Part shown: positions 36,667-45,749 of the stretch, in pieces
Layout of the letters: each line of letters opens with the position of its first letter
How positions within the stretch are numbered: the first letter of the stretch is position 1
NCBI RefSeq assembly: GCF_009749525.1
Contig: NZ_WOAC01000001.1
Location: 62,001 to 126,000, forward strand
From: Mesorhizobium xinjiangense
GTDB taxonomy: Bacteria; Pseudomonadota; Alphaproteobacteria; Rhizobiales; Rhizobiaceae
Length of the DNA stretch: 64,000 nt
Direction: 5' to 3'
Notes under the pieces: model-generated
Databases searched by the model: none
Told to the model about the DNA's origin: nothing
The model's input: the letters and a program-made list of their open reading frames with translations, nothing else
Position numbers and translations under genes: made by a program

Positions 36667-36721
36667 GAGGCGATGATTGCAACCCGTGACGAGACGCCGG
36701 CCGGCCGGTCCATTCCCCCGC

Positions 36722-37180
36722 TCAGGTCCAGGTCGCGCCCGCCTCCTGCCTGATCGTCGCGTTGAGGCGGTTCCACACATTGATCAGCGCAATCTGCAGG
36801 ATCAGCGCCGACAGTGCCTCCTCGTCATAGTGACGCCCAACCTCGTCCCACATCTCGTCGGAGACGGGATCGGCCTTGTCGGCAAGCCGCGTGACGGCTT
36901 CGGTCAAGGCCAGTGCCGCCCGCTCGGCGTCGGAGAAAAACGGCGTGTCGCGCCAGGCCGCGACGGCAAAGATGCGGTCGTCGCTCTCACCCGCCTGCTT
37001 CAATTCGTTTGCATGCATGTGCACGCAGACGCTGCAGCCATTGATCTGGCTGGCGCGCAAATGGACCAGCTTGCGCGTCACTGCGGGCAGGCTCTCCTTT
37101 TCGGTCGCCTTGTTGAGCGCGAAAAGCGCCTGCATGGCCTCGGGCAGGATGAATACCGGGTTCTTCATTCGAGCTTGCAT
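36722..37180 (-). CDS. Carboxymuconolactone decarboxylase / AhpD-like protein
   Basis: This 152-residue all-helical protein has the AhpD-like redox motif CSVCVHMH (Cys49, Cys52, His56). Proteins of this group next to ECF41 sigma factors are predicted targets or partners, probably peroxidase- or oxidoreductase-like. The ATG at 37180 has GGAG seven bases upstream; an ATG four codons in is possible. It is divergent from the sigma factor gene and is driven by its own copy of the sigma's promoter motif (37302-37328). Confidence 0.87.
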   Translation of the reverse strand: MQARMKNPVFILPEAMQALFALNKATEKESLPAVTRKLVHLRASQINGCSVCVHMHANELKQAGESDDRIFAVAAWRDTPFFSDAERAALALTEAVTRLADKADPVSDEMWDEVGRHYDEEALSALILQIALINVWNRLNATIRQEAGATWT

Positions 37181-37266
37181 GTCATTTCTCCGTAGGGTTT
37201 CTCTCTGTGTCTCGGCCTTGCTTCAAACATCGGACCGGGATTGCGACGCGCCGCTTCCGAAGCGAT

Positions 37267-37293
37267 GGTCACATCGGCCGGATTTCGTTCGTC
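37267..37293 (+). promoter_or_regulatory. ECF41-type promoter reading into the sigma gene
   Basis: GGTCACA (37267-37273), 16 bp, then CGTC (37290-37293) closely matches the known ECF41 target TGTCACA-N16-CGTC. A start near 37300 would give a leader of about 30 nt before the sigma gene, implying positive autoregulation. Confidence 0.7.
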
Positions 37294-37301
37294 ATGGCCC
37301 T

Positions 37302-37328
37302 GACGCGTGATGAGAAGGGAATGTGACC
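37302..37328 (-). promoter_or_regulatory. ECF41-type promoter reading into the decarboxylase gene
   Basis: On the minus strand GGTCACA (37328-37322), 16 bp, then CGTC (37305-37302) has the same boxes and spacing as the promoter at 37267 on the other strand. Transcription would start near 37295, leaving a leader of about 115 nt. The -35 box lies right beside the sigma gene start codon. Confidence 0.7.
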
Positions 37329-37329
37329 G

Positions 37330-38208
37330 ATGAGCGAAGAAAATTTTCTGCTGCAGCGTTTCGAGGCCGACAGGGCCCGGCTGCGCGGCGTTGCCTACCG
37401 CATGCTGGGCTCGTTGAACGAGGCCGAGGACGCCGTTCAGGAAGCCTGGATCAGACTTGCGCGTGCCGATGCCGAAGCGGTGGAGAACCTGAGCGGATGG
37501 CTGACGACGGTCGTCGCCCGCATCTGCCTCGATATGCTGCGGGCCCGCAAGACGCGGCGCGAAGAGCCGCTGCAGGCCGAGGCGGATGCGCCGCAGAACC
37601 AGCCGCACCACGAGAGCGACCCGGAGGAAGAGGCGATGCTGGCCGATTCGGTTGGCCTGGCGCTGATGATCGTGCTGGAGAGGCTCACCCCGGCCGAGCG
37701 GGTCGCCTTTGTGCTGCACGACATGTTCAGTTGCCCGTTCGACGACATTGCGCGCATCGTCGGCCGGTCCGCGGACGCGGCACGACAGCTTGCCAGCAGG
37801 GCGCGGCGCCGTGTGCGCGGTGAGCCGGAGGCCGCGCTCACGCCGGACCGCGAGCGCAAGCAGCAGGTGCTCGCCGCATTCCTGACGGCGGCACGCGGCG
37901 GCGACATGAAAGGGCTCATCGCCCTGCTCGACCCCGAGGTCGCGCTGAACGCCGACGCCACGGCAGCCGCCTTGGGCGGACCAGCCGAACAGCGCGGAGC
38001 AGAGGCCGTCGCGCGCTTCTTCTCGGGCCGGGCGCAGGCCGCGCGCACTGCACTCATCGACGGCACGCTCGGCCTTGTCGTGGCGCCGGCCGGGCGGCTC
38101 ATGCTGGTGCTCGACGTCACAGTCGAGAACGGAAGGATTGCCGGCATCCGCGCGACCGCCGATCCCGACCGTCTCGCCCGCCTCGACATCGCCGTGGTGG
38201 ACGGCTGA
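37330..38208 (+). CDS. ECF41-like RNA polymerase sigma factor with SnoaL-like domain
   Basis: This 292-residue sigma factor has sigma2 (about 8-75, with RMLGSLNEAEDAVQEAWIRL) and sigma4 (about 105-160, with LTPAERVAFVLHDMF and RSADAARQLASRARRRV). A fused C-terminal SnoaL-like domain (about 170-290) replaces an anti-sigma factor. A DPDRL near the C-terminus stands where ECF41 members have NPDKL. The linker motif WLPEP described for ECF41 is not present here. The divergent carboxymuconolactone-decarboxylase gene is the classic partner. Confidence 0.9.
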   Translation: MSEENFLLQRFEADRARLRGVAYRMLGSLNEAEDAVQEAWIRLARADAEAVENLSGWLTTVVARICLDMLRARKTRREEPLQAEADAPQNQPHHESDPEEEAMLADSVGLALMIVLERLTPAERVAFVLHDMFSCPFDDIARIVGRSADAARQLASRARRRVRGEPEAALTPDRERKQQVLAAFLTAARGGDMKGLIALLDPEVALNADATAAALGGPAEQRGAEAVARFFSGRAQAARTALIDGTLGLVVAPAGRLMLVLDVTVENGRIAGIRATADPDRLARLDIAVVDG

Positions 38209-38230
38209 CCCGGGCTATTTCGAAGGTCGC

Positions 38231-39217
38231 CTACACCATCTCCCAGCCGTCATGCCCGCCGGCGCGGAAGATGGCGTCGATCAGCTTCTGGTTCTTCACC
38301 GAATCCTCGAGCGTGAAGACGGCCTCGTCCTGGCCCCGCGCAGCGCGCGCAAAAGCCTCGGCCTCCAGCCGGTACTGCCGCGTGTCGGGAAAGCGGAAGA
38401 CGCGCGCCTCGTTATGCCCCTGATTGTAGAGCGTGACCTTGTCGTCGCCATAGATGCGGGCGTTGAATGGCGTTTCGACCTCGATGTATCCCGCCTCGCC
38501 ATGGAAGACCATCACCTGGCGCGCCGCCATCTGGGTGGAGACGTAGAAGCTCAGCTCGAAATCGCCGAAATCGGCCTTCACGCTGGCATAAGAGTCGGTG
38601 CCGAAGGCCGGGTCGCGGTCGACGCGCGCCTGCACCTTGACCGGCTCGCTGCCGGTGGCAAGCCGCGTCGTCACGGTCGGATAGACGCCGATGTCGGGCA
38701 GCCCGCCGCCGCCCAGCTCGGGCTTGTTGCGCATATTGGCGGGATCGACATTGTGATAGGAAAAGGCGCCCTGGACATGGCGCAGCCGGCCGATCGCGCC
38801 CTCGGCGATCAGTTCGCGCACCTTTTTCCATTGCGGATGATAGAAGACCATGAAGGCTTCGGAGATCAGCACGCCATTGCGCTCGCGCGCCGCGATCACC
38901 GGCTCGATATCCTCGGCCTTGAGTGCCAGCGGCTTTTCCACCAGCACATGCTTGGCGGCGTCGGCCGCCTTCACCGCCCATTCGACATGCTGCGATGTGG
39001 GCAGCGGAATATAGACACCGTCGACGTCGGACGAGGCGAGCAGTTCCTCGTAGGAGCCGAATACGTGCGGGATGCCGAAGCGGGCGGCGACACCCTTCGC
39101 GCGTTCGGCATCGCGGCTGGCGATGGCCGTGACGACGCCGTTTTCGGCGTCCTGGAGTTGCGGAATGACGTGGTCGCGGCCGATCTTGGCGGTGGAGAGG
39201 ATACCCCAGCGGAACAT
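38231..39217 (-). CDS. Gfo/Idh/MocA family oxidoreductase
   Basis: This 328-residue NAD(P)-dependent sugar or polyol dehydrogenase-like enzyme has a Rossmann start [16 protein letters not shown] and the catalytic Lys in [11 protein letters not shown] (about 89-99). The second-domain motif [13 protein letters not shown] supplies the His/Asp-equivalent substrate region. The substrate is unknown. It converges with the sigma gene (22 bp apart) and lies alone downstream of YceI on the same strand. Confidence 0.88.
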   Translation of the reverse strand: MFRWGILSTAKIGRDHVIPQLQDAENGVVTAIASRDAERAKGVAARFGIPHVFGSYEELLASSDVDGVYIPLPTSQHVEWAVKAADAAKHVLVEKPLALKAEDIEPVIAARERNGVLISEAFMVFYHPQWKKVRELIAEGAIGRLRHVQGAFSYHNVDPANMRNKPELGGGGLPDIGVYPTVTTRLATGSEPVKVQARVDRDPAFGTDSYASVKADFGDFELSFYVSTQMAARQVMVFHGEAGYIEVETPFNARIYGDDKVTLYNQGHNEARVFRFPDTRQYRLEAEAFARAARGQDEAVFTLEDSVKNQKLIDAIFRAGGHDGWEMV

Positions 39218-39249
39218 GATATGGACTCCCTTGAAATGCGCGGGCGAAC

Positions 39250-39825
39250 CTAACCGCGCCGGGCTGCAAGGTCCATGTCGAAATCGACCACGTTGGAATA
39301 GAGCGGCGTGCCGACATCCATGCCGTAGCGCGAGCGCAGGACCCGGCCTTCGACATGAAAGCGCGCGCGGCCGCGGCCGAACTCGGCAAGCCGGACGCGG
39401 AAGGTCTCACGGAAGGTGTGCCCGCGTGCCGTCAAACTGCCCTCGACCGTGGCGGTGGCGGCGCCAGTGCGGTGCACGGCGGTCGAGCGGAAGGTGATTT
39501 CGTGCTCGTGGGCCACATCGAAGACGGCATTCGATTTCAGGAAGTTGTCGACCCGCCTCTCGCCCGTCGCCACGCTTTCGGGAAAGATGGTGATGATCAC
39601 GCGGGCCCGTTCGATATTGTCGGCCGGAATGTCGATGCGGCCCGCGAAACGGACGAACCTGCCCCGGATCGCCCGGCCGCCGGCCGCCGGAACGCTGAAG
39701 GACAGCCGCGAGCCCTGTGGCGTCAGCACATAGCGTCCCGCCGCATCGGCCAGAGACGGCGCCTGGGCGCGCAGCGGCAGGGCAAGCAGCAGAAATGCCG
39801 CTATGATGGCCATGCGTTGCAGCAT
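39250..39825 (-). CDS. YceI-family periplasmic protein
   Basis: This 191-residue protein has a signal peptide (about 1-21, ending LRAQA) and a lipocalin-like YceI domain (about 25-190) that in relatives binds isoprenoid lipids. Conserved parts are [24 protein letters not shown] and RSRYGMDVG. The ATG at 39825 has GGAGGA upstream; a longer in-frame reading is less likely. It follows the cytochrome b561 gene by 62 bp on the same strand, a frequent pairing. Confidence 0.87.
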   Translation of the reverse strand: MLQRMAIIAAFLLLALPLRAQAPSLADAAGRYVLTPQGSRLSFSVPAAGGRAIRGRFVRFAGRIDIPADNIERARVIITIFPESVATGERRVDNFLKSNAVFDVAHEHEITFRSTAVHRTGAATATVEGSLTARGHTFRETFRVRLAEFGRGRARFHVEGRVLRSRYGMDVGTPLYSNVVDFDMDLAARRG

Positions 39826-39887
39826 TGTCGATTTCCTCCGGCAGTGCGTCGGGCGTACTGTTGCGGCAAGCGGCCGTCGGCTGCCAG

Positions 39888-40463
39888 TCACGTCCGTTCA
39901 CGCTTTCGCGCACCGACTGGGCGCAGCATGCGCTGAAGCACATGGTCGCGCAGGAGGATGCGATGGCGCAGGGCGGCCAGGATGTGGCCGGCGATCAGCA
40001 GGATCGCAGCGAACGCCAGCAGATGATGGGTCGAACGCCAGAAGGCCTCGCCCGCCTCCGAGACCTCCACCGGCAGATGCGGCAGAAGGAACAGGCCGAA
40101 GACGAGCGTGGGAATGCCGAGAACGGACGCCGAAACCAGAGCCCAACCCGACAAGGGCAGAGCGAGAAGGAGCGCATAGAGCAGCCGATGCACGGCGGCC
40201 GAAGCCGTCTTCTCCCAGCGCTTCAAGGAGGCCTCGGGCGCGGGTTGCGGATTGGCGAGCCGCCAGGCAAGGCGCAGCACGAAAAGGGCCAGGATCAAAA
40301 GCCCGATCGATTTGTGCCATTGGATGAGATCGAAGGAGAGCCGTTTGTCGGCCACCCTCAACATGGCGAGACCGAGGCCGATCTGTCCGATGACGAGCAC
40401 GGCGAGCGTCCAGTGCAGGACGATCGCGACGAGCCCGTAGCCGTCCTTCGTATTGCGCAGCAT
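39888..40463 (-). CDS. Cytochrome b561-like membrane protein
   Basis: This 191-residue protein has four transmembrane helices (about 8-33, 46-68, 90-115 and 143-165) with haem-ligand His residues in VLHWTLA, IQWHKSIG, VHRLLY and HHLLAF plus GHILAA. It belongs to the bacterial CybB group of dihaem b cytochromes that move electrons from quinol, possibly to superoxide or a periplasmic partner. It is first in a two-gene run with YceI. Confidence 0.85.
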   Translation of the reverse strand: MLRNTKDGYGLVAIVLHWTLAVLVIGQIGLGLAMLRVADKRLSFDLIQWHKSIGLLILALFVLRLAWRLANPQPAPEASLKRWEKTASAAVHRLLYALLLALPLSGWALVSASVLGIPTLVFGLFLLPHLPVEVSEAGEAFWRSTHHLLAFAAILLIAGHILAALRHRILLRDHVLQRMLRPVGARKRERT

Positions 40464-40622
40464 GACGCACCTCGTGATGCGAGGCTATCCTGGTCCGAGA
40501 AGGGGACCATGCATCAATCGGCCTACGGTTTAAACCGGCATGCGTCGAAGCAAGGCTATGATGGCCGCAGCGCCTGATTTGGACTACATGCATGAGATGC
40601 AATTGTTGGACGAGTGTGCGGC

Positions 40623-40841
40623 ATGAGAACCATAAGCCTACGAATCGACAACGACATCAAGCAGCGCTGGGACGACCTTGCCGCCGCTCATGGCTTGAAC
40701 AGCAGCCAATTGATGCGGCAAGCGATCGTCGAGAAACTGGAGGAACTGGAAGATTTCTACGTGGTGAGAGAGCGGACATTGACCGCATTCAAGACCATCC
40801 TCGATGAAGACGTCTGGAAGCGGCTCAGTCTTGCGGATTGA
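40623..40841 (+). CDS. Ribbon-helix-helix antitoxin-like protein (orphan)
   Basis: This 72-residue protein has the RHH start MRTISLRIDNDIKQRWDDLA followed by SSQLMRQAIVEKLEEL, then a short tail with DEDVWKRL. It resembles CopG/RelB-type antitoxins. No toxin gene follows; the next gene is on the opposite strand. It may act as a free repressor, rescue a toxin elsewhere or be a degenerate remnant. The ATG at 40623 follows GTGCGG without a clear ribosome binding site. Confidence 0.7.
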   Translation: MRTISLRIDNDIKQRWDDLAAAHGLNSSQLMRQAIVEKLEELEDFYVVRERTLTAFKTILDEDVWKRLSLAD

Positions 40842-40858
40842 GCGGCTGCACTATGTGC

Positions 40859-41461
40859 CTACCAAGGCACGACCGTCACCTCCGGCCAGCACTCTTTCGC
40901 CCGCCGGCCCTTGGTTTCGTGCGTGGCACGGTTGTCGATGAGCCGGTTAGGCGCCAGGCGAAAGGAAAAGATATCGTCGAGCCCAAAGGGCGCATAATGG
41001 TTCAGGCGTCCATCCTTTTCGAGCCGCAAGCCCACCGCGTGGGTCTTGCAGGCGAAGCGGTCGATCGCCTCCTCGCTCGAGGCCAATGGCGGATAGGGCT
41101 GGCCGAAATGCCTCTCGAACCAGAGATGGACCCGCGCCTGGTTGCGGATCTCGACCGGTACGGGCAGATCGGCAAAGACCTTCGCACCTCTCGCAATCAC
41201 CGCATCCTCGGCCTCGTATGAGATGTCGCCCGCGTCGAAATAGAACAGGTCGATATCCTTGATGCCGTAGCCGGACGGACGCCCGGTCAGCGCGTTCCAG
41301 ACGGTATTGTAGAGAACACCGGCGACGATCCGCCAGCCCGGCAGCTCAAGCTCACGCGCGCGTTCGAGCGCGGCGGCCACAATCGGATCCGCCCGCACGA
41401 TCCGAAAAAAGGCCGCGCGCTGGTCATCGGCAGTAAGATCGGCATATCGCAAGTGGTGCAT
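40859..41461 (-). CDS. Nucleotidyltransferase-family protein (DUF925)
   Basis: This 200-residue protein carries the nucleotidyltransferase-like Asp pair in IKDIDLFYFDAGDISYEAED, followed by FACKTHAVGLRLE and LDDIFSFRLAPN. This pattern matches the COG3575/DUF925 family of uncharacterised proteins with a minimal polymerase-beta-like fold. The substrate is unknown. It lies alone between the orphan antitoxin (convergent) and pheT (40 bp further right on the same strand). Confidence 0.8.
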   Translation of the reverse strand: MHHLRYADLTADDQRAAFFRIVRADPIVAAALERARELELPGWRIVAGVLYNTVWNALTGRPSGYGIKDIDLFYFDAGDISYEAEDAVIARGAKVFADLPVPVEIRNQARVHLWFERHFGQPYPPLASSEEAIDRFACKTHAVGLRLEKDGRLNHYAPFGLDDIFSFRLAPNRLIDNRATHETKGRRAKECWPEVTVVPW

Positions 41462-41500
41462 GGGGGCATGCGAACACGATTCGCCACGCCCCGCAATCGA

Positions 41501-43948
41501 TCAGCCCCGCAACATGCCGCCGGTCTGCTTCTTCACGTTCTCGACGATCTTCGCGGCCAGCGCCTCGAAATCGTCGTCTGTCAGCGTCTTTTCGAGCGGC
41601 TGGATCTGCACCTCGATGGCGATCGACTTCTTGTCCTCGCCGAGCGCCGCACCCTCGAAGACGTCGAACACGGAAACGCCGGCAATCAGCTTCTTGTCGG
41701 CGCCGGCCGCCGCGCGCATCAGCCTACCGGCCTCGACGGTGCGATCGACGACGAAAGCGAAGTCGCGGCGCACCGCCTGGAAGGGCGACAGGTCGAGCCG
41801 CGGCTTGGTGCGCGTCGCCTTCGCCTTGGGTTCGGGAACGGCGTCGATGAAGACTTCGAACCCGGCAAGCTGGCCGGTGACGTCGAGCGCCTCGAGCGTT
41901 CTTGGATGAAATTCGCCGAAGGTCGCCAGCACCACCTTGGGGCCAAGCTTGATGGTGCCCGAGCGGTCGGGATGATACCAGTCCGGCCCGCCGGCCTCGA
42001 TCATCAGCTTGTCGACCGGTGCGCCACAGGCCTCGAGCGCGGCGAGCGCGTCGGCCTTGGCGTCGAAGACCCCGACGGGCCCGGCGTTGCCGGCCCAGTC
42101 GCGCCCCGAACCGGCAAGTCCGGCCGTGCCGCGGCGCACGCCGGCCGCCACGCGGCGCTGGTCTTCCGGCCGGTCGCCCTCATAGGTGCCCGACACCTCG
42201 AACAGAGCCGTGTCGGCGAAGCCGCGGTCGGCATTGCGCTGCGCCGCCGCCAGAAGGCCCGGCAGCAGCGAGGGCCGCATGTCGGACATGTCGGCGGCGA
42301 TGGGGTTGGAGAGCTTCAGCTCCGGCTTGCCGCCGCCGAAGAGCTCGGCATGTTTCGCCGGGATGAAGGACCATGTGACGGCCTCCATCATGCCGCGCAC
42401 GGCGAGCGCCCGGCGCGCAGCCCGCGTGCGCTTTTGAAGCGTGGTGAGAATCGTTTCGCCGACCGCATCATGGCTGACGAGCGGCGCGGACGCGATCTTC
42501 TCCACGCCGTGGATGCGCATGACTTCCTCGACCAGATCGGCCTTGCCGTCGATGTCGGGCCGCCAGGAGGGAACGACGAAACGGACCGTGTCCCCCTTGG
42601 CGTCACCCTTGGGTTCAAAACCGAGGCGCGTCAGGATCGCAATGCTCTCATCGCGACCCACATCGAGCCCGGTCAGGCGCCTGGTTTCGGAAATCGGGAA
42701 ATCGACCTCCTTGTAGTGATGGCCGGTTTTTCCGACGATCTCGCCCTCGGTCGATGTCGGCGTGCCGAGAACGATTTGCGTCTCGCTCGGCGCGCCGCCG
42801 CACAGGTCGAGCACCATGCGCGTGGCGAGCTCCAGCCCCGGCACCATGAATTCGGGATCGGCGCCGCGCTCGAATCGGTAGCGTGCATCGGTGATGATGC
42901 CGAGTTCGCGGCCGGTGCTGGCCACGTTGGACGGGTCCCACAGCGCCGATTCGACCAGCACGTCGGTCGTCGCCTCGTCGCAGCCCGAATGCTCGCCGCC
43001 CATGATGCCGGCAATCGATTCCACGCCGTTGTCGTCGGCAATGACGCACATCTCGTCGGTCAACTCGTATTCATTCTCGTCGAGCGCCAGCACCTTTTCG
43101 CCGGCCCCGGCGCGGCGCACGGTCAGATTGCCCTTCACCTTCGCCGCGTCGAAGACGTGCAGCGGACGGCCACGGTCGAAGGTGATGTAGTTGGTGATGT
43201 CGACCAGCGCGTTGATCGGCCGCAAGCCGATGGCGATGAGGCGCTGCTGCATCCATTTCGGGCTGAGGCCGTTCTTGACCCCGCGCACGAGCCTGAGCGC
43301 GAAGCCCGGGCAAAGGTCCGGCGCCTCGATGGTCAGCCGGGCTGGGCATTCGCCCTCGCCGGCGACCGGCTCCACCGCGCCGCTCTTCAGCGTGCCGAGA
43401 CCGGCGGCGGCGAGATCGCGCGCGATGCCATGGACCCCGGTGGCGTCGGGCCGGTTCGGCGTCAGTCCGATCTCGATGACCGGGTCGTCGAGCGTCGCAT
43501 AAGCCGCAAAGGCCGTGCCGACCGGCGCATCCTCGGGCAGATCGATGATACCGTCATGTTCGTCGGAAAGCTGAAGCTCGCGTTCCGAGCACATCATGCC
43601 GTGGCTTTCCACGCCGCGTATCCTGCCAACCGACAGTGTCACGTCGATGCCCGGCACATAGGTTCCGGGCGCTGCGAAGGCGCCGACGAGCCCGGCCCGC
43701 GCATTGGGCGCGCCGCAGACCACCTGGATCGGCTTGCCGTCGCCCGTGTCGACGGACAACACCTTGAGCTTGTCGGCGTCCGGGTGCTTTTCGGCGCTCA
43801 AGACCCTGGCGATGACGAACGGTTTCAGGGCGGCCTTGTCGTCGACCTCCTCGACCTCGAGGCCGATCATCGTCAGCTTGTCCACGATCTCGTCGAGCGT
43901 GGCGTCGGTTTCCAGGTGATCCTTGAGCCAGGAGAGGGTGAATTTCAT
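41501..43948 (-). CDS. pheT: Phenylalanine-tRNA ligase beta subunit
   Basis: This 815-residue subunit of the (alpha-beta)2 enzyme starts [17 protein letters not shown], as the family does. An OB-fold tRNA-binding domain (about 40-150), the B3/B4 editing domain, the B5 region and a C-terminal anticodon-binding ferredoxin-like domain (about 720-810) follow. The ATG at 43948 is chosen because earlier in-frame codons are outside the family. It should form one unit with pheS, but two small genes (DUF4160 and DUF2442) lie between the two subunits. Confidence 0.96.
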   Translation of the reverse strand: MKFTLSWLKDHLETDATLDEIVDKLTMIGLEVEEVDDKAALKPFVIARVLSAEKHPDADKLKVLSVDTGDGKPIQVVCGAPNARAGLVGAFAAPGTYVPGIDVTLSVGRIRGVESHGMMCSERELQLSDEHDGIIDLPEDAPVGTAFAAYATLDDPVIEIGLTPNRPDATGVHGIARDLAAAGLGTLKSGAVEPVAGEGECPARLTIEAPDLCPGFALRLVRGVKNGLSPKWMQQRLIAIGLRPINALVDITNYITFDRGRPLHVFDAAKVKGNLTVRRAGAGEKVLALDENEYELTDEMCVIADDNGVESIAGIMGGEHSGCDEATTDVLVESALWDPSNVASTGRELGIITDARYRFERGADPEFMVPGLELATRMVLDLCGGAPSETQIVLGTPTSTEGEIVGKTGHHYKEVDFPISETRRLTGLDVGRDESIAILTRLGFEPKGDAKGDTVRFVVPSWRPDIDGKADLVEEVMRIHGVEKIASAPLVSHDAVGETILTTLQKRTRAARRALAVRGMMEAVTWSFIPAKHAELFGGGKPELKLSNPIAADMSDMRPSLLPGLLAAAQRNADRGFADTALFEVSGTYEGDRPEDQRRVAAGVRRGTAGLAGSGRDWAGNAGPVGVFDAKADALAALEACGAPVDKLMIEAGGPDWYHPDRSGTIKLGPKVVLATFGEFHPRTLEALDVTGQLAGFEVFIDAVPEPKAKATRTKPRLDLSPFQAVRRDFAFVVDRTVEAGRLMRAAAGADKKLIAGVSVFDVFEGAALGEDKKSIAIEVQIQPLEKTLTDDDFEALAAKIVENVKKQTGGMLRG

Positions 43949-44038
43949 CGTTTGCACCTTGCCGCCGGCATTTCGGCGGATGTGAAATGACCACGCTTCA
44001 TCTCGCGGCATTTCAGGTTGAAATGAGAACTTGGTGAA

Positions 44039-44323
44039 TCAGGCAGCAGTCTGCGGTTGCCTGGCGCCAGGCGCCTTCTTGCCAAGAAACATGCTCTTGA
44101 TGGATATCCCTTCATCCACCGCCGGCCACCAGATGCCCTCATACATCAGTTCGATGTCGTTGAGTTGCAGCTCATCAAGGCCGTCCAGGAAAGGATACCA
44201 CCACAGAGGGGTCGCAATGCGTCTCCCGTCAGCCAAGCCGACATGCACCTTGTCATGCGTGCACCACGCCTTGACCGGCCGCATGTCGTCGGTTTCAAAG
44301 GCCAAAGAAGTCATTCCAGGCAC
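44039..44323 (-). CDS. DUF2442 family protein
   Basis: This 94-residue protein has the DUF2442 pattern VHVGLADGRRIATPLWWYPFL, then ELMYEGIWWPAVDEGISIKSM. These small proteins are often encoded beside DUF4160, and the pair is suspected of being a toxin-antitoxin-like module, unproven. Its start overlaps the end of the DUF4160 gene by 29 bp in another frame. It lies 90 bp before pheT, within the pheS-pheT interval. An ATG three codons in is an alternative start. Confidence 0.83.
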   Translation of the reverse strand: MPGMTSLAFETDDMRPVKAWCTHDKVHVGLADGRRIATPLWWYPFLDGLDELQLNDIELMYEGIWWPAVDEGISIKSMFLGKKAPGARQPQTAA

Positions 44324-44531
44324 CTATCCATTCGTCCCGTCGCTCGGCGATCACTGCCAGCAACCGGGAGACTTCCCGCTCATCATAGCCGCTGTTTCGG
44401 GCAACCTCCAAACTGTGAAGCCACACCTTGAGCGACTTCCCGTCCTTGGCGACGTGGACATGCGGCGGCTCATCGCGATCAAGGGCGTAGAAGCGAAACT
44501 TGTAGCCATGCCAGATCAGCAAGGTCGGCAT
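44295..44531 (-). CDS. DUF4160 family protein
   Basis: This 78-residue protein begins MPTLLIWHGYKFRFYALDRDEPPHVHV, the DUF4160 signature with its conserved DExPHVHV. The centre has KVWLHSLEVARNSGY and the end AWNDFFGL. The function is unknown. It starts only 3 bp after the pheS stop, so it is very likely translated from the pheST transcript. It overlaps DUF2442. Confidence 0.84.
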   Translation of the reverse strand: MPTLLIWHGYKFRFYALDRDEPPHVHVAKDGKSLKVWLHSLEVARNSGYDEREVSRLLAVIAERRDEWIGAWNDFFGL

Positions 44532-44534
44532 GGG

Positions 44535-45644
44535 CTACGTGCTCAACCCGCCGAACAGCGTCGGCATGTCGAGCGGGCGAAAGCCGTAATGCTGCAACCA
44601 GCGTATGTCGGCATTGAAGTAGTCGCGCAGGTCCGGCATGCCGTATTTCAGCGTCGCGATGCGGTCGATGCCCATGCCCCAGGCAAAACCCTGATACTCG
44701 TCGGGATCGAGCCCGCCATAGCGCAGCACATTGGGGTGCACCATGCCGCAGCCGAGGATCTCCATCCAGTCGTTGCCCTCGCCGAAACGCACCTCGCCCG
44801 GCCTGGAACGGTCGCACTGGATGTCGACTTCGAGGCTCGGCTCGGTGAAGGGGAAGTATGACGGGCGGAAGCGCATATTGACCGACGGCACCTCGAAGAA
44901 GGCCTTGCAGAACTCCTCCAGCACCCACTTCATGTTGGCGACATTGGCCGTCCTGTCGATGACCAGCCCTTCGAGCTGGTGGAACATCGGCGAATGGGTG
45001 GCGTCCGAATCCTGCCGGTAGGTCTTGCCGGGGATGACGATGCGGATCGGCGGCTTTTGCGCCTCCATGGTGCGGATCTGCACGGGCGAGGTGTGCGTGC
45101 GCAGCACCTTGCGCTCGCCGTTTGCGTCCGGCGGGAAGAAGAATGTGTCGTGCATCTCGCGCGCCGGGTGGCCTTCGGGGAAATTCAGCGCCGTGAAATT
45201 GTAGTGATCGGTCTCGATATCCGGCCCTTCGGCGATGGCGAAGCCGAGATCGCCGAAGATCGCCGCGATCTCGTCGATCACCTGGCTGATCGGATGGATG
45301 CGGCCGCGCTCGGCCGGACTCTGGCGCACCGGCAAGGTCACGTCCACGGCTTCCGCCGCCAGGCGCGCGGCGATCGCCGCATCGCGCAGTTCGGCCTTGC
45401 GCGCGGCCAATGCCTCGCCAACGCGGTTCTTCAGCCCGTTGATCGCCGGACCCATCACCTGGCGTTCGTCCGGCGACATGGAGCCGAGCATTTTCAGGCG
45501 CTCGGACACCGAGCCCTTCTTGCCGAGCGCGGCCACGCGCACGGCCTCGAGCGACGCCTCGTCGCCGGCCGCCGCGATCTCGGCCAGCAGCGTCGTCTCC
45601 AATGTCTTGAGGTCTGTCATCTGTTCGGTCACGGCCTTGCTCAC
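44535..45644 (-). CDS. pheS: Phenylalanine-tRNA ligase alpha subunit
   Basis: This catalytic subunit charges tRNA-Phe. A coiled-coil N-terminus (about 1-100) is followed by the class II core. Motif 2 lies around [21 protein letters not shown], the Phe-binding segment is [14 protein letters not shown] and motif 3 is [17 protein letters not shown]. The GTG at 45644 has GGAG upstream and gives 369 residues; the ATG eight codons later gives the more usual 361. A terminator-like hairpin separates it from rplT. DUF4160 follows 3 bp after the stop. Confidence 0.96.
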   Translation of the reverse strand: MSKAVTEQMTDLKTLETTLLAEIAAAGDEASLEAVRVAALGKKGSVSERLKMLGSMSPDERQVMGPAINGLKNRVGEALAARKAELRDAAIAARLAAEAVDVTLPVRQSPAERGRIHPISQVIDEIAAIFGDLGFAIAEGPDIETDHYNFTALNFPEGHPAREMHDTFFFPPDANGERKVLRTHTSPVQIRTMEAQKPPIRIVIPGKTYRQDSDATHSPMFHQLEGLVIDRTANVANMKWVLEEFCKAFFEVPSVNMRFRPSYFPFTEPSLEVDIQCDRSRPGEVRFGEGNDWMEILGCGMVHPNVLRYGGLDPDEYQGFAWGMGIDRIATLKYGMPDLRDYFNADIRWLQHYGFRPLDMPTLFGGLST

Positions 45645-45676
45645 CTGGCTCCAGATCGGTTGATCGCTTCAAAAAT

Positions 45677-45710
45677 GGAAAAACCCGCGCCAGCCCTGCC
45701 AGCGCGGGTT
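45677..45710 (-). terminator. Intrinsic terminator or attenuator between rplT and pheS
   Basis: On the minus strand a 9-bp perfect stem, AACCCGCGC with GCGCGGGTT, closes an 11-nt loop and runs into TTTTT. It should end the infC-rpmI-rplT transcript, or attenuate read-through into pheS, which starts 33 bp further. I saw no Phe-rich leader peptide. Confidence 0.75.
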
Positions 45711-45749
45711 CCCCAATACCAGTTTTCGAATGCTTGGGAAGGGCGCTGG

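Noticed and set aside
33648-36689. A 1013-codon open frame on the plus strand
   Set aside because: It is the antisense of copA and cueR in GC-rich DNA. The protein is rich in His, Arg and Asp with no family motif, whereas the minus strand has clear ATPase motifs.
41453-43990. An 845-codon open frame on the plus strand
   Set aside because: It is antisense to pheT. The low-complexity Arg/His/Asp composition is typical of shadow frames.
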